A stretch of 64,000 nt of DNA, from assembly GCF_902686445.1 (NCBI RefSeq), contig NC_062224.1:47677156-47741155 (forward strand), read 5' to 3'. How positions within the stretch are numbered: the stretch's first letter is position 1; each line of letters opens with the position of its first letter. Source of the DNA: Sciurus carolinensis (Eukaryota; Chordata; Mammalia; Rodentia; Sciuridae). The notes beneath the pieces are model-generated. The model saw nothing but the letters and a program-made list of their open reading frames with translations. It searched no databases and was not told where the DNA came from. Positions 42,016-51,393 of this stretch are shown piece by piece. The translations under genes were made by a program, and so were the position numbers.

Positions 42016-42661
42016 TGTACACATATATCTAATAAGAATAGAAGAGTATAGCATAAAGACCTTAGCTTTGATCTTCAGTACCCCAAACCCCAAAAAAGAA
42101 CAGAAAGATTTGACTTGATATAAAACAAATGGCAATGATGGTTGCCTCTGGGTGATGAGATTGTATGTGATTTTCACATTTTAGTGAATTTGCATGAATT
42201 TTCCCTTAGTTCTACAATTTTCATTATCTGATTATTTTATGAGCATTTTTCTCTAATGCAAAGAAATAACAAAATCCTGAAAAGTAGACATATAATCTCT
42301 CAGTTCTCCCTCCCAAAAGAAACAAAAACAAAGATGATGGCCTATATAATTCTTGCCACATTTAAAGCGTTAGCTATAAAAGAAATGGTTCAAAGAAAGG
42401 GTAGCCGTAAATTCTGGATTTCCCATGACAGTCCTGGGTTGTGCCTTTTGTCCTGGCACAGGAACCAATACTGTCCGTCTATTTCATTCAATTTGAAGAG
42501 GAAATCTGCGAATATATTTCATTACCTCATCTTCTCCTTATAAACAGTTTTTCAGTCTCCTAGAAGTTTTGTGTGTACCCCGAGACCTCCCAATCGTCTA
42601 CTCTTATGATTTGGTGTGTTATTTATAAAGAGTCCTGGCTAAAATATCTTACCCCTTTGAT

Positions 42662-42686
42662 TTCCTTCAGCCAGCTGCTGAAGGAA
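42662..42686. repeat. 10-bp perfect inverted repeat with E-box at its centre
   Basis: TTCCTTCAGC and GCTGAAGGAA flank the 5-bp loop CAGCT, so CAGCTG spans the centre. It lies in unique DNA that looks repeat-free. Confidence 0.75.
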
Positions 42687-43732
42687 TTTATCTTAGCCTT
42701 TACAGAAGACTAAATTGTATCATTAAGACTTTCCTCTAAGTCTTGTTATTTTGACTTTTTGACTCACTCTGCACCCTCTGATATATAAAGTAGCAGCGAT
42801 TTCTACAATGAACCCTGTATTTGTTCACCAGAAATTCTTTCTGTTCCTCAGCCTTCTTTTTCAGTTTCTTAACGGCGTGTGTTTAGAAATCTGAAAAATT
42901 GCTGGGCACAGTTCGAATCTAATGAGAGCATTTAAACATGCTTTCCCTACAAAGCTTACCAGTTAGTTACTTAACCTTTATGAATAGGTTAAATATTTTC
43001 CACCGTATTTATATAAATATGATACCTGGTTTCAAGTTAAACCTAATAAAAAGGAAGTTATTCTTTCCTTAAATTACTCCCATTTCTTTTCATTTGTTTC
43101 CATCTTCCTCCTATTTTTTTTTTTTTTTTTTAATGACCACTTGAATACGAAAGAAACTCACATGGCAGATGTGGAAATGTCACTTTATAAATACAAGACT
43201 TAGCCGGTCTACTTTTGTTGTTCTTGTTTTTGGTAAAGAAAAGGTAACTATTCCCCCAGGATGTATGCTTTGGCTATGACATCAAGGGCTAAAATCAAAA
43301 TCAAGTCAAAGGGCTGGGTTGAGTTAAAAAAAAAAAATCCTGGAAATAAAGCAATCTATATGTCGAATTCAGAATGATGATACGGAGGTTCGTGTGATAT
43401 GCAGAAAGCATCCCAGCGTTCCTAATTCTTAACAAAGCATTCCTTGTCTCTACGTTTCCCAGAGGCTCCCAGCACACATATACCACCGACTCTCCACCAA
43501 TGGAGAAATGCTCTACTAAGAGCTTCATTCATTTCCAAGTGCTATATTTATTCATTTTTCAACAAAAAGAGGCATATTGAATATGGATTCCTGGAAATAG
43601 CCCGAAATCCACTCATTAGAATTTCAGCTAGTTTTTCATACACCTCTGCATCCCAGGAGCCAACCCCCAACACCCATGTCCTTGGTGGGCTCCACAATCA
43701 AATGCCTTAGGATACAGCAGCCAGACAAGTAA

Positions 43733-43770
43733 AAGGCCTTAAGGCCAAGTCTTAAGGCCTTAAGGCCAAG
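43733..43770 (+). repeat. 21-bp tandem repeat of AAGGCCTT palindromes
   Basis: AAGGCCTTAAGGCCAAG starts at 43733 and again at 43754. Each copy contains an 8-bp palindrome, so the whole block can pair with itself. Confidence 0.9.
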
Positions 43771-43861
43771 ATTGTGGGAAAACACAGTCCCTGCGTGATG
43801 CCACCCAAACTGTTTCCCCAGTCTAGAGTGACAGGCCCTCATCTTCCTATTTGTTTCTCCT

Positions 43862-43988
43862 ACTTTATTTATTTAATTAATTTATTTATTTTTATTTATT
43901 TATTTTTTGTGTGGTACTGGGGATTGAACCCAGGGCCTTGTGCATGCAAGGCAAGCACTCTAGCAACTGAGCTATATCCCCAGCCCTC
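43862..43988 (-). repeat. ID SINE with T-rich tail, minus strand
   Basis: A TTTATTTA-rich tail is followed by 'GGGGATTGAACCCAGGGCCT', 'TGCATGCAAGGCAAGCACTC' and 'TGAGCTATATCCCCAGCCC'. This is a well-preserved inverted ID unit. Confidence 0.88.
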
Positions 43989-44182
43989 TCCAACTTTAGA
44001 AGAGAACATTAGAAAATCATAAGGTTACTACAATCTTGGGATCTGGGGTAGCCCCTGCAAGTAGGCAAGTGGTTGAGAAAAATATCAAGGCAAAGGGCAC
44101 CAGCCAGCAGCCTGATCCTGAACCATTTCATATAGCCCTTGAGACAGTGTGACATTTAGGGCCACCTTGCACCTAGCCTTTC

Positions 44183-44272
44183 CTTTTCTTTGCACTGTTG
44201 GGAATGGAAACCAGGGCCACATACGCTGGTCAAATGCTCTACCACTGAGCTACATCCAAGCCTGCACTCAGC
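44183..44272 (-). repeat. ID SINE, minus strand
   Basis: 'GGGAATGGAAACCAGGGCCA' and 'TGCTCTACCACTGAGCTACA' show an inverted ID unit with more divergence than its neighbour. Confidence 0.8.
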
Positions 44273-44816
44273 GCTTTTTATTTTTAAAAGAAAGAGGATG
44301 CGTATTTCAATGAACAGGGAAAGAAAGCACATCTAAAAGTGTCCACCGTTTGTAAAAAATTGAACCCTTCTATCCCCATCTTTTTTCATCTTAAAAAAAG
44401 TCTATCTAGGAAAGACAATGATTCTAGCACTTCAATTTACCTATAAAATTAGAGATTCCACTAAATATAGCTAATGAAAGACGTAACAGCTCAAAGGGCA
44501 TAGACCATCTGACATATGGAACATAGATGCATAGACAGTGTCCAGGGAGAGCGTAGGGACAAATAAATTATCCAAAGCACAAAAGGAGGGGGGAATCTAG
44601 ACATCATTATATTAATGCATCCATGTAAAATGCTGAGGTTAGGAGGCAGACAGTCTAAAATTTCAAGTTCCGCTCTGGAAATTCTTAAATGTCTGACCTT
44701 GAACACATTCCTTCCCAGCTTCTGTGTTCACATCTATGGCGTGGACATTGATTTGATGATTTCTAAAAGTCCCCATTCTGCTGGAAAACTACATTGTTCT
44801 ATTAAGCACTCACACA
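44273..44816. other. Unique DNA
   Basis: No classifiable feature. Confidence 0.4.
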
Positions 44817-44817
44817 A

Positions 44818-44869
<52 letters not shown>

Positions 44870-44880
44870 GCACACACACT
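44817..44880. repeat. (CT)n-(CA)n compound microsatellite
   Basis: About 38 bases of CT followed by about 25 bases of CA with one CG. The same compound order as at 22240-22330. Confidence 0.95.
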
Positions 44881-44885
44881 GGATT

Positions 44886-45045
44886 TTTAGTTGGGTGCAG
44901 TGGTGCACACCTGTAGTCATAGCTGTTGGGGAGGCTGAGCAAGATAGGAGGAGCCTGAGCCAGATAGGAAGAGTCCTTGAACCCAGGGGTTCAGAGTCAG
45001 CCTGGGCAACATAGCAAGATCCTATCTCAACAAACAAACAAATCT
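44886..45045 (+). repeat. 7SL-derived B1-like monomer with internal duplication
   Basis: 'TTGGGTGCAGTGGTGCACAC' and 'CAGAGTCAGCCTGGGCAACA' then 'AAGATCCTATCTCAACAAAC' define the monomer. The unit GAGC(A/C)AGATAGGA(G/A)GA is present twice, near 44937 and 44957, lengthening the middle of the element. Confidence 0.8.
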
Positions 45046-45407
45046 GGATTTTAAATTGAAACTTTCCTCAGGAATATTCCTGTAGCATATCAAAAAAACA
45101 TGAAGCTACAGAGTTTGGCCTTCTAACCTAGAACTCCCTGAGCTGTGGTTTCAGCTCCTGTGATGACTCTGTCCATACCAGCTGCTGGGCGATTCCATGA
45201 AATGCCCTCAACTTAGTTAGTGGGTATTCTGGAGTAGATCAAACCAAGGGCACAGATACTAAGAAGAAACCAGAGTGATTTTTCACTAAAAATTATTCCA
45301 TCCAAACAAAGCCCATATTCACACTTTCTCTTTAACTTGGAGTTCTTTCCTGGAAAAGTAAAATTGCCCCTAAAACAACAGTCCCTCATCAGCAGGCTGC
45401 AGACTTT
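45046..45407. other. Unique DNA
   Basis: No classifiable feature. Confidence 0.4.
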
Positions 45408-45629
45408 GTTTTTTTCCCTAGTACTGGAGGTGGAACCCAGAGCCTCACACATGCTAAGCAAATGCTCTACCACTGAGCAACATCCTCAGCCCTTTCTTCT
45501 TCTTATTATTTTTTATTATTTTGAGATAGGATCTCACTAAGTTACCCAGGCTGGTTTTGAACTTGTGATCCTCCTGCTTCAGCCTCCCCAGTAGTGAGGA
45601 TTACAGGTATATGTCATGGTGGTCAGCTC
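45408..45629 (-). repeat. MEN-type SINE, minus strand
   Basis: 'GAGGTGGAACCCAGAGCCTC' and 'TGCTAAGCAAATGCTCTACC' (ID half reversed), a TTATT-rich linker, and 'GATAGGATCTCACTAAGTTA' then 'CAGGCTGGTTTTGAACTTGT' (B1 half reversed). Confidence 0.88.
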
Positions 45630-45654
45630 AGACATTGCTTTAAAAAATTAGGGG

Positions 45655-45712
45655 AGCTAAGCACAGTGGTGCACACCTGTAATCCTAGTGGCTCAGGAGG
45701 CTGAAGCAGGAG
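45655..45712 (+). repeat. MEN-type SINE, left piece, interrupted by LTR
   Basis: 'AAGCACAGTGGTGCACACCT' to 'GGCTCAGGAGGCTGAAGCAG' is the start of a B1-like half. It stops at AGGAG and resumes at 46038 after the LTR. Confidence 0.85.
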
Positions 45713-46037
45713 TGAAAGAAGCTTACAGAGCCACAGTCCAAAGCTAATCACCGGAGAAGTTCCGTTGTATTTTTAAAATGCACACACTTATATAGGGCCA
45801 GGAAGAGGCTGATTGGTTGGGGCATAAAACAGGGTGAGAGTTGATTGGGAGAGCCTTGTTGCTGGGGGGCGGGGTGATGGTTAATAGGGTGAGCCTTGTT
45901 GCTAGGGGTCTGGGTGGGGTGTTGAGCACGGATTGGGTGCGAGTTCGGTGGGAGGGAAGAAGTTATGAGGAGTAAAATCAGGAAGAGAAGCTCAGCCAGC
46001 GCAATGTTGGCACCTAAGAGGGGGTGGTGACCTTATA
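45713..46037 (-). mobile_element. Solo LTR inserted in a MEN SINE, minus strand
   Basis: The 325-bp insert is flanked by AGGAG (45708-45712 and 46038-46042). Read on the minus strand it starts TATAAGGTCACC (an altered TG end), carries several CCAAT motifs and TATATAAG (rc at plus 45787-45794), and ends TTTCA. A 13-bp unit GAGCCTTGTTGCT is repeated with a 40-bp period at 45851 and 45891. This is an LTR with a visible core promoter. No retroviral gene is attached. Confidence 0.75.
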
Positions 46038-46142
46038 AGGAGGATTGCGAGTTTGAGGCCGGCCTGAACAACTTAGCAAAGCCCTAAGCAATTCAGCAAG
46101 ATCCTGTCTCAAAATATAATATAAAAAGGGTTGGGGATGTGG
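46038..46142 (+). repeat. MEN-type SINE, right piece
   Basis: 'AGGAGGATTGCGAGTTTGAG' continues the B1 half, then 'GATCCTGTCTCAAAATATAA' and 'GGGTTGGGGATGTGGCTCAG' start the ID half, which stops abruptly at about 46142. Confidence 0.85.
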
Positions 46143-46369
46143 CTCAGTGAAATAAGATGGATGCGATTCCTGAGTGTGAAGATTATTGCAGAAGAGAGTG
46201 GGAACAAGTGCCTGAGCACAATCGGCACTTCTTAGAAGAAATTTTAGGTCTGCAGTTGATCTCGATGAGGGATTTGAATGCAGCATGTACTGAAAACCTG
46301 AATCAGGACACACGACTCCTTCACTTTGTCATCAAAACCCGGCTAAAGAAGCGAGGTAGGATGGTGAGC
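46143..46369 (+). other. Unrecognised coding-like open frame between SINE pieces
   Basis: An ATG at 46157 opens a frame that is free of stops through this segment, and it runs on into the following SINE. The first 65 residues are mixed and charged, with few simple repeats (for example EWEQVPEHNRHFLEEILGLQ and LLHFVIKTRLKKR). A stop codon lies just upstream. GAG followed by GTAGGA at about 46353 resembles a splice donor. It belongs to none of the repeat families seen here. It could be a fragment of a retrocopy, an exon, or chance. Confidence 0.3.
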
Positions 46370-46371
46370 AG

Positions 46372-46462
46372 AGACAGGGATGTAGCTCAGTGGTGGAGCA
46401 TTTGTCTAGGGTGCATGAGGTCATGGGTTCCATTCCCAGCATGGCAAAAAAACAGACAAAAA
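46372..46462 (+). repeat. ID SINE
   Basis: 'GACAGGGATGTAGCTCAGTG', 'GAGCATTTGTCTAGGGTGCA' and 'GGGTTCCATTCCCAGCATGG' with an A-rich tail to about 46470. Confidence 0.88.
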
Positions 46463-46669
46463 AAAAAAAGGAGGAAAAAGAACAAACAACTAGAAGATGT
46501 AAACCATTCAGATCCAACAGGTAGAAGAAAACCAGTGTCCTTTGTTTAAACATGCTACATACAGTGTGATGGTGCTCCAGACCACAGGAATCATCATCTT
46601 TGGAGAAGGTGGTACCCGTTTTCCATCTTGAATATGCTCAGACTTGGGGCAGCAAGAGCCATGAGAGTG

Positions 46670-46674
46670 GCCCC
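46670..46674 (+). repeat. LTR target-site duplication, left (GCCCC)
   Basis: Matches 47177-47181 exactly and abuts the TG end of the LTR. Confidence 0.7.
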
Positions 46675-47176
46675 TGTAATATAAAGCCGATATCCCGCTT
46701 CCCAACCACCTGTCAATCTGCGCTCTGCCCACCTCTTACATTACAGGAATTTCCACCTCCCAACCACTTGTCAATCTGTGCTCTGCCCACCTCTTACGTT
46801 ACAGGAATTTCTGGCTTACACTGCCACCATTTTCCTGCTTCCCACGTTAAGACCTAACATGCTAGATAGCTATTGGTTCATCAGTCAGCTTGCAAGTATT
46901 CTCCTCTGCTACTGGTTCCTTCCAGCCCAGGAGATTCCAATATCTGGGAGAAGCGCACACGCCATCTTCCCTTTTTTCCTTTCTTTTCACCCTGAAGCGG
47001 TCGTGTTAGTCATCTGCATGATAAAGTCTCTTGCGTGAGACCTCGTGTCCGCGGTGCATTTCTCTGGGAGCTATTGGCAAGTTGCAACTGAGACGAGCAA
47101 GCGGGTGGCAGTTCAGCGGGAGTGCGCAGGGGCGGCTAGAAACGCCGCGGGTCCCAAACTGAGCATTTTTCTTACA
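46675..47176 (+). mobile_element. Solo LTR of an endogenous retrovirus
   Basis: The 502-bp element starts TGTAATATAAAG and ends TTCTTACA, so TGTAA and TTACA are inverted tips. A 5-bp duplication GCCCC flanks it. U3 holds a 58-bp tandem duplication. A GATAAAGTCTC signal at 47020 is followed by a CpG-containing segment, as in gammaretrovirus-like R-U5 regions. No internal genes remain. The class is inferred from structure only. Confidence 0.8.
46700..46813 (+). repeat. 58-bp tandem duplication in LTR U3
   Basis: TCCCAACCACCTGTCAATCT at 46700 recurs at 46758 with few differences. Duplicated U3 blocks often carry transcription factor sites, and function here is inferred. Confidence 0.9.
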
Positions 47177-47181
47177 GCCCC
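47177..47181 (+). repeat. LTR target-site duplication, right (GCCCC)
   Basis: Direct repeat of 46670-46674. Confidence 0.7.
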
Positions 47182-48014
47182 CACTTTAGAAAACATAAAC
47201 TGTAGAACACTGAGGTTTACTTCTTCTGTATGCCTGGAACATGCAGAGGACTGTCTGTGACCCAAGTTTAGCCACTGAGCCACTGGTTCCTAAGGCTGAA
47301 TCATGAGCCAGGCTAGAGAAAGGTGGTCTGCTCACTGCAGCAGGGACAGACTGGAATACAGGGGCAAAATCTGACCAGGTTATGCTAGCTAGAAGATAAT
47401 TATGCATCTTCCTATTTCTTGGTTCTTGGAGGACCCCTGGATCCTGATCTTTCCAAGGAGGGTCCTTGGATTATGTGATCTCCATGCTCCTGTTTCCTAC
47501 TCCCCACCCTCCAGGACCACATCCTCCATGAAACTCCCCTTTTGCTTATATCAACCAGAATCCTGTTCTATGGGTGAAATTCAGAGACAGAGCAGGGTAA
47601 TAGCCTTTGTGTTGACATTCTTCTGGATGAAGGGCACTGAGGATTAAAGATAATAATAATGATAAAGGGTTTGAATGAATGATCAATATACCTGATGAAC
47701 TGTTCTCTTTCACAAGGTGTCCTCTGTGGTGAAACTTCAGCCTGGGGTTTCAATTTGTTCTGATTATTCCAAGTTAGGGTTATGATAGTGGCTCTCAGCG
47801 CTACAGTCCTCATGTCCAGACCCAAGTTCTCCAAGAGAAGTAATTTTAAACTATCAGAGAGGACACAGTGACAGAACAGGCAAAATCTGGTATTTCAAAT
47901 GTGACAGTAAATAACCAGAGATAGAATAAAAAAAATCCACAGATAAATATAGGGGGCAAGGGAAGCATGTCTACTCTCCAAAAACAACCTATTTTCTTGG
48001 TCAATAATGGAAAT
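47182..48014. other. Unique DNA
   Basis: No classifiable repeat or gene. Confidence 0.4.
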
Positions 48015-48290
48015 AGCAACAATGTGATTGATATTTATGGAGCTCTTCACACACACTGGGCCCTACTCTAGAAGCTCCAAAGATTTAACTCACTTCATCC
48101 TCAGAACAACTCAGTAAGAGCAGTTACAAGTAATACTCCCATTATCCAGATGGGAAAACTGAAGACCAAGAGATCCACTCACTTCCCAGGTCTCGCAGCT
48201 GGTAAGTAATAGAATTAAAATTCAAAGACAAGCAGTTGATTTCAGACCCCATTTATTTAATCCTAAGCCACTACAGACCTGCAACAGCCT
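48015..48290 (+). mobile_element. MIR SINE, near full length
   Basis: 'TTTATGGAGCTCTTCACACA', 'TTAACTCACTTCATCCTCAG', 'CCCATTATCCAGATGGGAAA', 'AAGACCAAGAGATCCACTCA' and 'CAGCTGGTAAGTAATAGAAT' follow the MIR order from 5' part to core to LINE-like end. It is ancient, shared by mammals and therewith old compared with the squirrel SINEs. Confidence 0.88.
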
Positions 48291-48411
48291 CCAAAAAATG
48301 ATAGGCAAAATTCATAGGCAGAAACTCAATGTTGTCTGAAAGTCAAGCATATCTTTACTTGAGTAGCTCTAAGAGTCTCAGGTTTTGTTATTCATTCCCC
48401 AACTTTTTAAA

Positions 48412-48505
48412 ATTAATTAACTTATTTATTCATTTATTTAGTTTCAGTGCTGGTGATAGAAACCAGGGCCTCACTAGCTAAACATGAGCTAAACCTCCAG
48501 GCAAT
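48412..48505 (-). repeat. ID SINE, minus strand
   Basis: A TTTA-rich tail is followed by 'GATAGAAACCAGGGCCTCAC' and 'GAGCTAAACCTCCAGGCAA', an inverted ID unit with a short internal deletion. Confidence 0.7.
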
Positions 48506-49483
48506 GGATTGAGTCTTAAAATGATCAAAGGATGATGCCAGAGGTAACAAAGCACATTAAAAAAAAAAGTAAGAAAAAAGAAAGAAAAGTCCAGACAACA
48601 GAGCCACTGACTAAAGCAAATGTGGAAAAAGGAGAAAATATTCTTTGTAGGAAACATTGCTGATGACGACATTTTTATGGGTGTAATCACACCCCCCCAA
48701 ACAAAGTTATATAAATGAGGACCAGATACAATACAAAGAAGCCTGTGCCCCCATCAAGCACACCGAAGGGAAACCTCTCGGTAACCCAAACTCGACAACA
48801 GAGTTTTATCAAGTAAGACGGCGGAAGAGAGGAAAGAAGAAAATTGAATTGGTTACTCATGTATTTGAAGTTTCTGGAAGTATATGCTAATCAGAATGAA
48901 CTACTCACTATTAAAGAGGTAATTCAAGAAATCGCAGTGAAGTATTAGAGAGGGAAACCAAAGTAAAATTAAAAGGGGGGAAGGGGCACGAATCCTACCC
49001 TGGGAACTGCAAGGAAAACTTGACGAAAGTATTCATGTCCTGGGGGGAGAAAGATAACCCTGAAGAGTTGAAAGAGGCTCTTAGAGAGGAATGGGACTCA
49101 CAGATAAGGGACTGGAGATGGGGAGATGGGCGGGGGATAAAAGGGAGCTGGGTCAATAAAGAGCATAAGAAATCTAAGTGACAAAAAACATTTAAAGAGT
49201 ATGTACACAGGTTGTCTGTTGGGAAGCAGTCCTTTTCCCACAAGAAAGTACAATGTAATCAACTGAGCCGAGGATAAGAAATGACTTAAACTCTACCCAC
49301 AGGCCCCTTTCTCCTCCCTATCTTTTACACCTGAAACAGGAAACTGTTCTTGGTTGTAAACCAAAGAAATAGAGTGAAAAGCATAACACTTGAGCAGCCT
49401 GGTACTCTAAGCAATTAGAATAAAACTAGTAAAAATACCCAGAACTGGAGCTGGCAGATGTAGTCAGATAATCAGTAGAGCCA
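48506..49483. other. Unique DNA
   Basis: Nearly 1 kb with no recognised repeat or gene. Confidence 0.4.
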
Positions 49484-49611
49484 GGCACAGTTGTGCACAC
49501 CTGCAAACCAGTGATTCAGGAGGCTGAGACAGAAGGATCGCAAGTTCGAAGCCAGCCTCAGCAACTAAGACCCTCAGTAACTTGCAGCCTGTCTCAAAAT
49601 GAAACACAAAA
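49484..49611 (+). repeat. MEN-type SINE, left piece (split by L1)
   Basis: 'CAGGCACAGTTGTGCACACC' to 'GCCTGTCTCAAAATGAAACA' is the B1-like half. The element continues at 51105. The last 16 bases are the target duplication of the L1 insertion. Confidence 0.9.
49596..49611 (+). repeat. L1 target-site duplication, left copy
   Basis: AAAATGAAACACAAAA matches 51089-51104 with one difference and begins AAAA after a pyrimidine, fitting L1 endonuclease cleavage. Confidence 0.85.
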
Positions 49612-50503
49612 GAACTCAAAAAACTCTACATGAAGAATACAAATAACCCAATCAACAAATGGGCTAAGGATATGAACAGAGGCTTCACAGAAGATCTACA
49701 AGCAATCAACAAACATGAAAATATGTTCACCATCTTTAGTAATAAGAGAAATGCAAATCAAAACTACACAAGATTCCATCTCACCCCGGGTAGAAGGCGA
49801 TTATCAAGAATACAAAGCAACAATAGGTGTTGGAGAGGATGTGGGGAAAAAGGTACGCTCATACATTGCTGGTGGGGCTGAAAATTAATGCAGCCACTCT
49901 GGAAAGCAGTGTGGAGATTCCTTAGAAAACTTGGAATGGACCCACCATTTGACCCAGCTATCCCACTCCTCCGCCTATACCCAAAGGACTTAAAATCAGC
50001 ATACTACAGAGATACAGCCACATCAATGTTCACAGCTCCCCAATTCACAATAGCCAGACTGTGGAACCAACCTAGATGTCCTTCAATTGATGAATGGATA
50101 AAGAAACTGTGGTATATATATATACAATGGAATATTACTCAGCTATAAAGAATAATAAAATTATGGCATTTGCAGGCAAATGAATGAAATTGGAGAATAT
50201 CATGCTAAGTGAGATAAGCCAATCTCAAAAATCCTAAAGGCAAATTATCTCATTGATAAGTGGATGATGACACATAGTGGGGAGTGGGAAGGGGGCAAGA
50301 ATGGAGGAAGGAGGGACTGTATAGAGGGAAAAGAGGGGTGGGAAGGGTGGAGGGGAAGGAAAAACTAACAGGATGAATCAAACATTATTACCCCATGTAA
50401 ATGTGTGATTACGCAAATGGTATACTGTTACTCCATGTACAAACAGAAACAACATGTATCCCATTTGTTTATAATAAAAATTTTAAAAAATTTTTAAAAA
50501 AAA
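49612..50503 (+). mobile_element. LINE-1 3' end (ORF2 C-terminus + 3' UTR)
   Basis: It starts GAACTCAAAAAACTCTACAT inside ORF2. The translation shows 'NTNNPINKWAKDMNRGFTED', then 'FHLTPGRRRL', then 'FDPAIPLLRLYPKDLKSAYY' and 'IDEWIKKLWYIYIQWNITQL' in two frames separated by a frameshift near 49880. The 3' UTR is G-rich (GGAAGGAGGGACTG). It carries its own AATAAA at 50473-50478 and a weak, T-interrupted A tail. It lacks endonuclease and reverse transcriptase domains, so it cannot move. Confidence 0.95.
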
Positions 50504-51080
50504 GACTCCACCACTTCCCAATAGTGCCACAGGCTGGTGACCAAGACTTTAACACACAGCTTTTAGGGAACACTTTAAAACCAAAGCAATCGTATTTATA
50601 TCCAGTTAAACCCTCTTACAAACATTTTATCTGTAAATTCTTTTGACCATTCTACATATGTAATCTGACCCTTTTTGAATATTGAAATTTTTAATTCTTT
50701 CCTAAATTTTATTTATTTTCTTATTTTACTGCCTGGACTAGGACTTCCAGGACAATGTTAAATATAAGTGGGGAGAGGGAATATCCCCGCCTCATTTCTA
50801 ATCTCTGGGAAGAGAGGGCATGAAAGAATTCAGTATTTCACCATGAAGTAAGAGGCTGATGGTAGTTTGTGCAAATATCTCTCATGTGATTGAGTTCTGT
50901 TCTATTCCTAGTTTTCTGAAAGTTTTTTTTAATCAAAAATGGAATTTTATCAAATTTTTTCTGCTTATCAAGATGCTCACATGGTTCTTCTTCATTCTGT
51001 TAATTTGATGAATTACATTGACTGCTTTTCAAAATGTAGGCTAATCTTGCATTTTTTAAAATAAATCCAACTCTGTCACG
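50504..51080 (+). mobile_element. 3'-transduced segment carried by the L1
   Basis: The segment lies between the L1's own A-rich end and a second poly(A) run that is followed by the target duplication. It holds a minus-strand MaLR fragment (50504-50592: 'CACCACTTCCCAATAGTGCC') and a minus-strand L1 ORF2 fragment (about 50690-51080: 'GACTTCCAGGACAATGTTAA'). Both therefore arrived with the L1 transcript rather than by separate insertion. It represents former 3' flank of the source L1. Confidence 0.75.
51060..51065 (+). terminator. Polyadenylation signal used for the transduced transcript
   Basis: AATAAA ends 15 bp before the A9 run at 51081, the expected spacing for cleavage and polyadenylation. 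It seems to have arisen inside an old antisense L1, where a GGGATAAATCC-type motif is normal. Confidence 0.7.
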
Positions 51081-51088
51081 AAAAAAAA

Positions 51089-51104
51089 AGAATGAAACAC
51101 AAAA
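51089..51104 (+). repeat. L1 target-site duplication, right copy
   Basis: AGAATGAAACACAAAA follows the transduction poly(A) and restores the split SINE. Confidence 0.85.
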
Positions 51105-51180
51105 ATGTCTGGGGACGTGATTCCGTGGCAAAGTGCCCTTGGGTTCGATCTCTAGTACAAAAATAATAACAATAAACTGT
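51105..51180 (+). repeat. MEN-type SINE, right piece
   Basis: 'TGTCTGGGGACGTGATTCCG' and 'GTGCCCTTGGGTTCGATCTC' are the ID half completing the SINE started at 49484, with an AATAACAATAAA tail. Confidence 0.88.
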
Positions 51181-51393
51181 GGAAATGCAGGAGGTGGGTG
51201 TGTTGGGCCATACCCCAAGGACTGCCACTAGCTAGAGGAAAGTGAGGGGGCTGGGCCTATGGGAAGTAGAAGTCCTGCTCTGAGGACTTGGGTTGTTTAC
51301 CAGGGTGAAACCAAACCTGGAAAGAGGGGGCCTCTGCTAATGGCATCCTTACACCACTTGTCATCCCCATCCCAGATGGACAAGAATTCCATG
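51181..51393. other. Unique DNA
   Basis: No classifiable feature. Confidence 0.4.

Larger units (their letters stand above)
41601..43732. other. AT-rich unique DNA with small repeats
   Basis: About 2.1 kb without a gene. It contains a three-copy tandem repeat at 41936-42015 and a strong short palindrome at 42662-42686. A fragment at 42070-42100 ('TTTGATCTTCAGTACCCCAA') is possibly an ID 3' end. Confidence 0.4.

Noticed and set aside
49630..50148. Plus-strand frames with clear protein similarity, looking like a gene
   Set aside because: They are the C-terminal end of L1 ORF2, broken by a frameshift and lacking the upstream domains.
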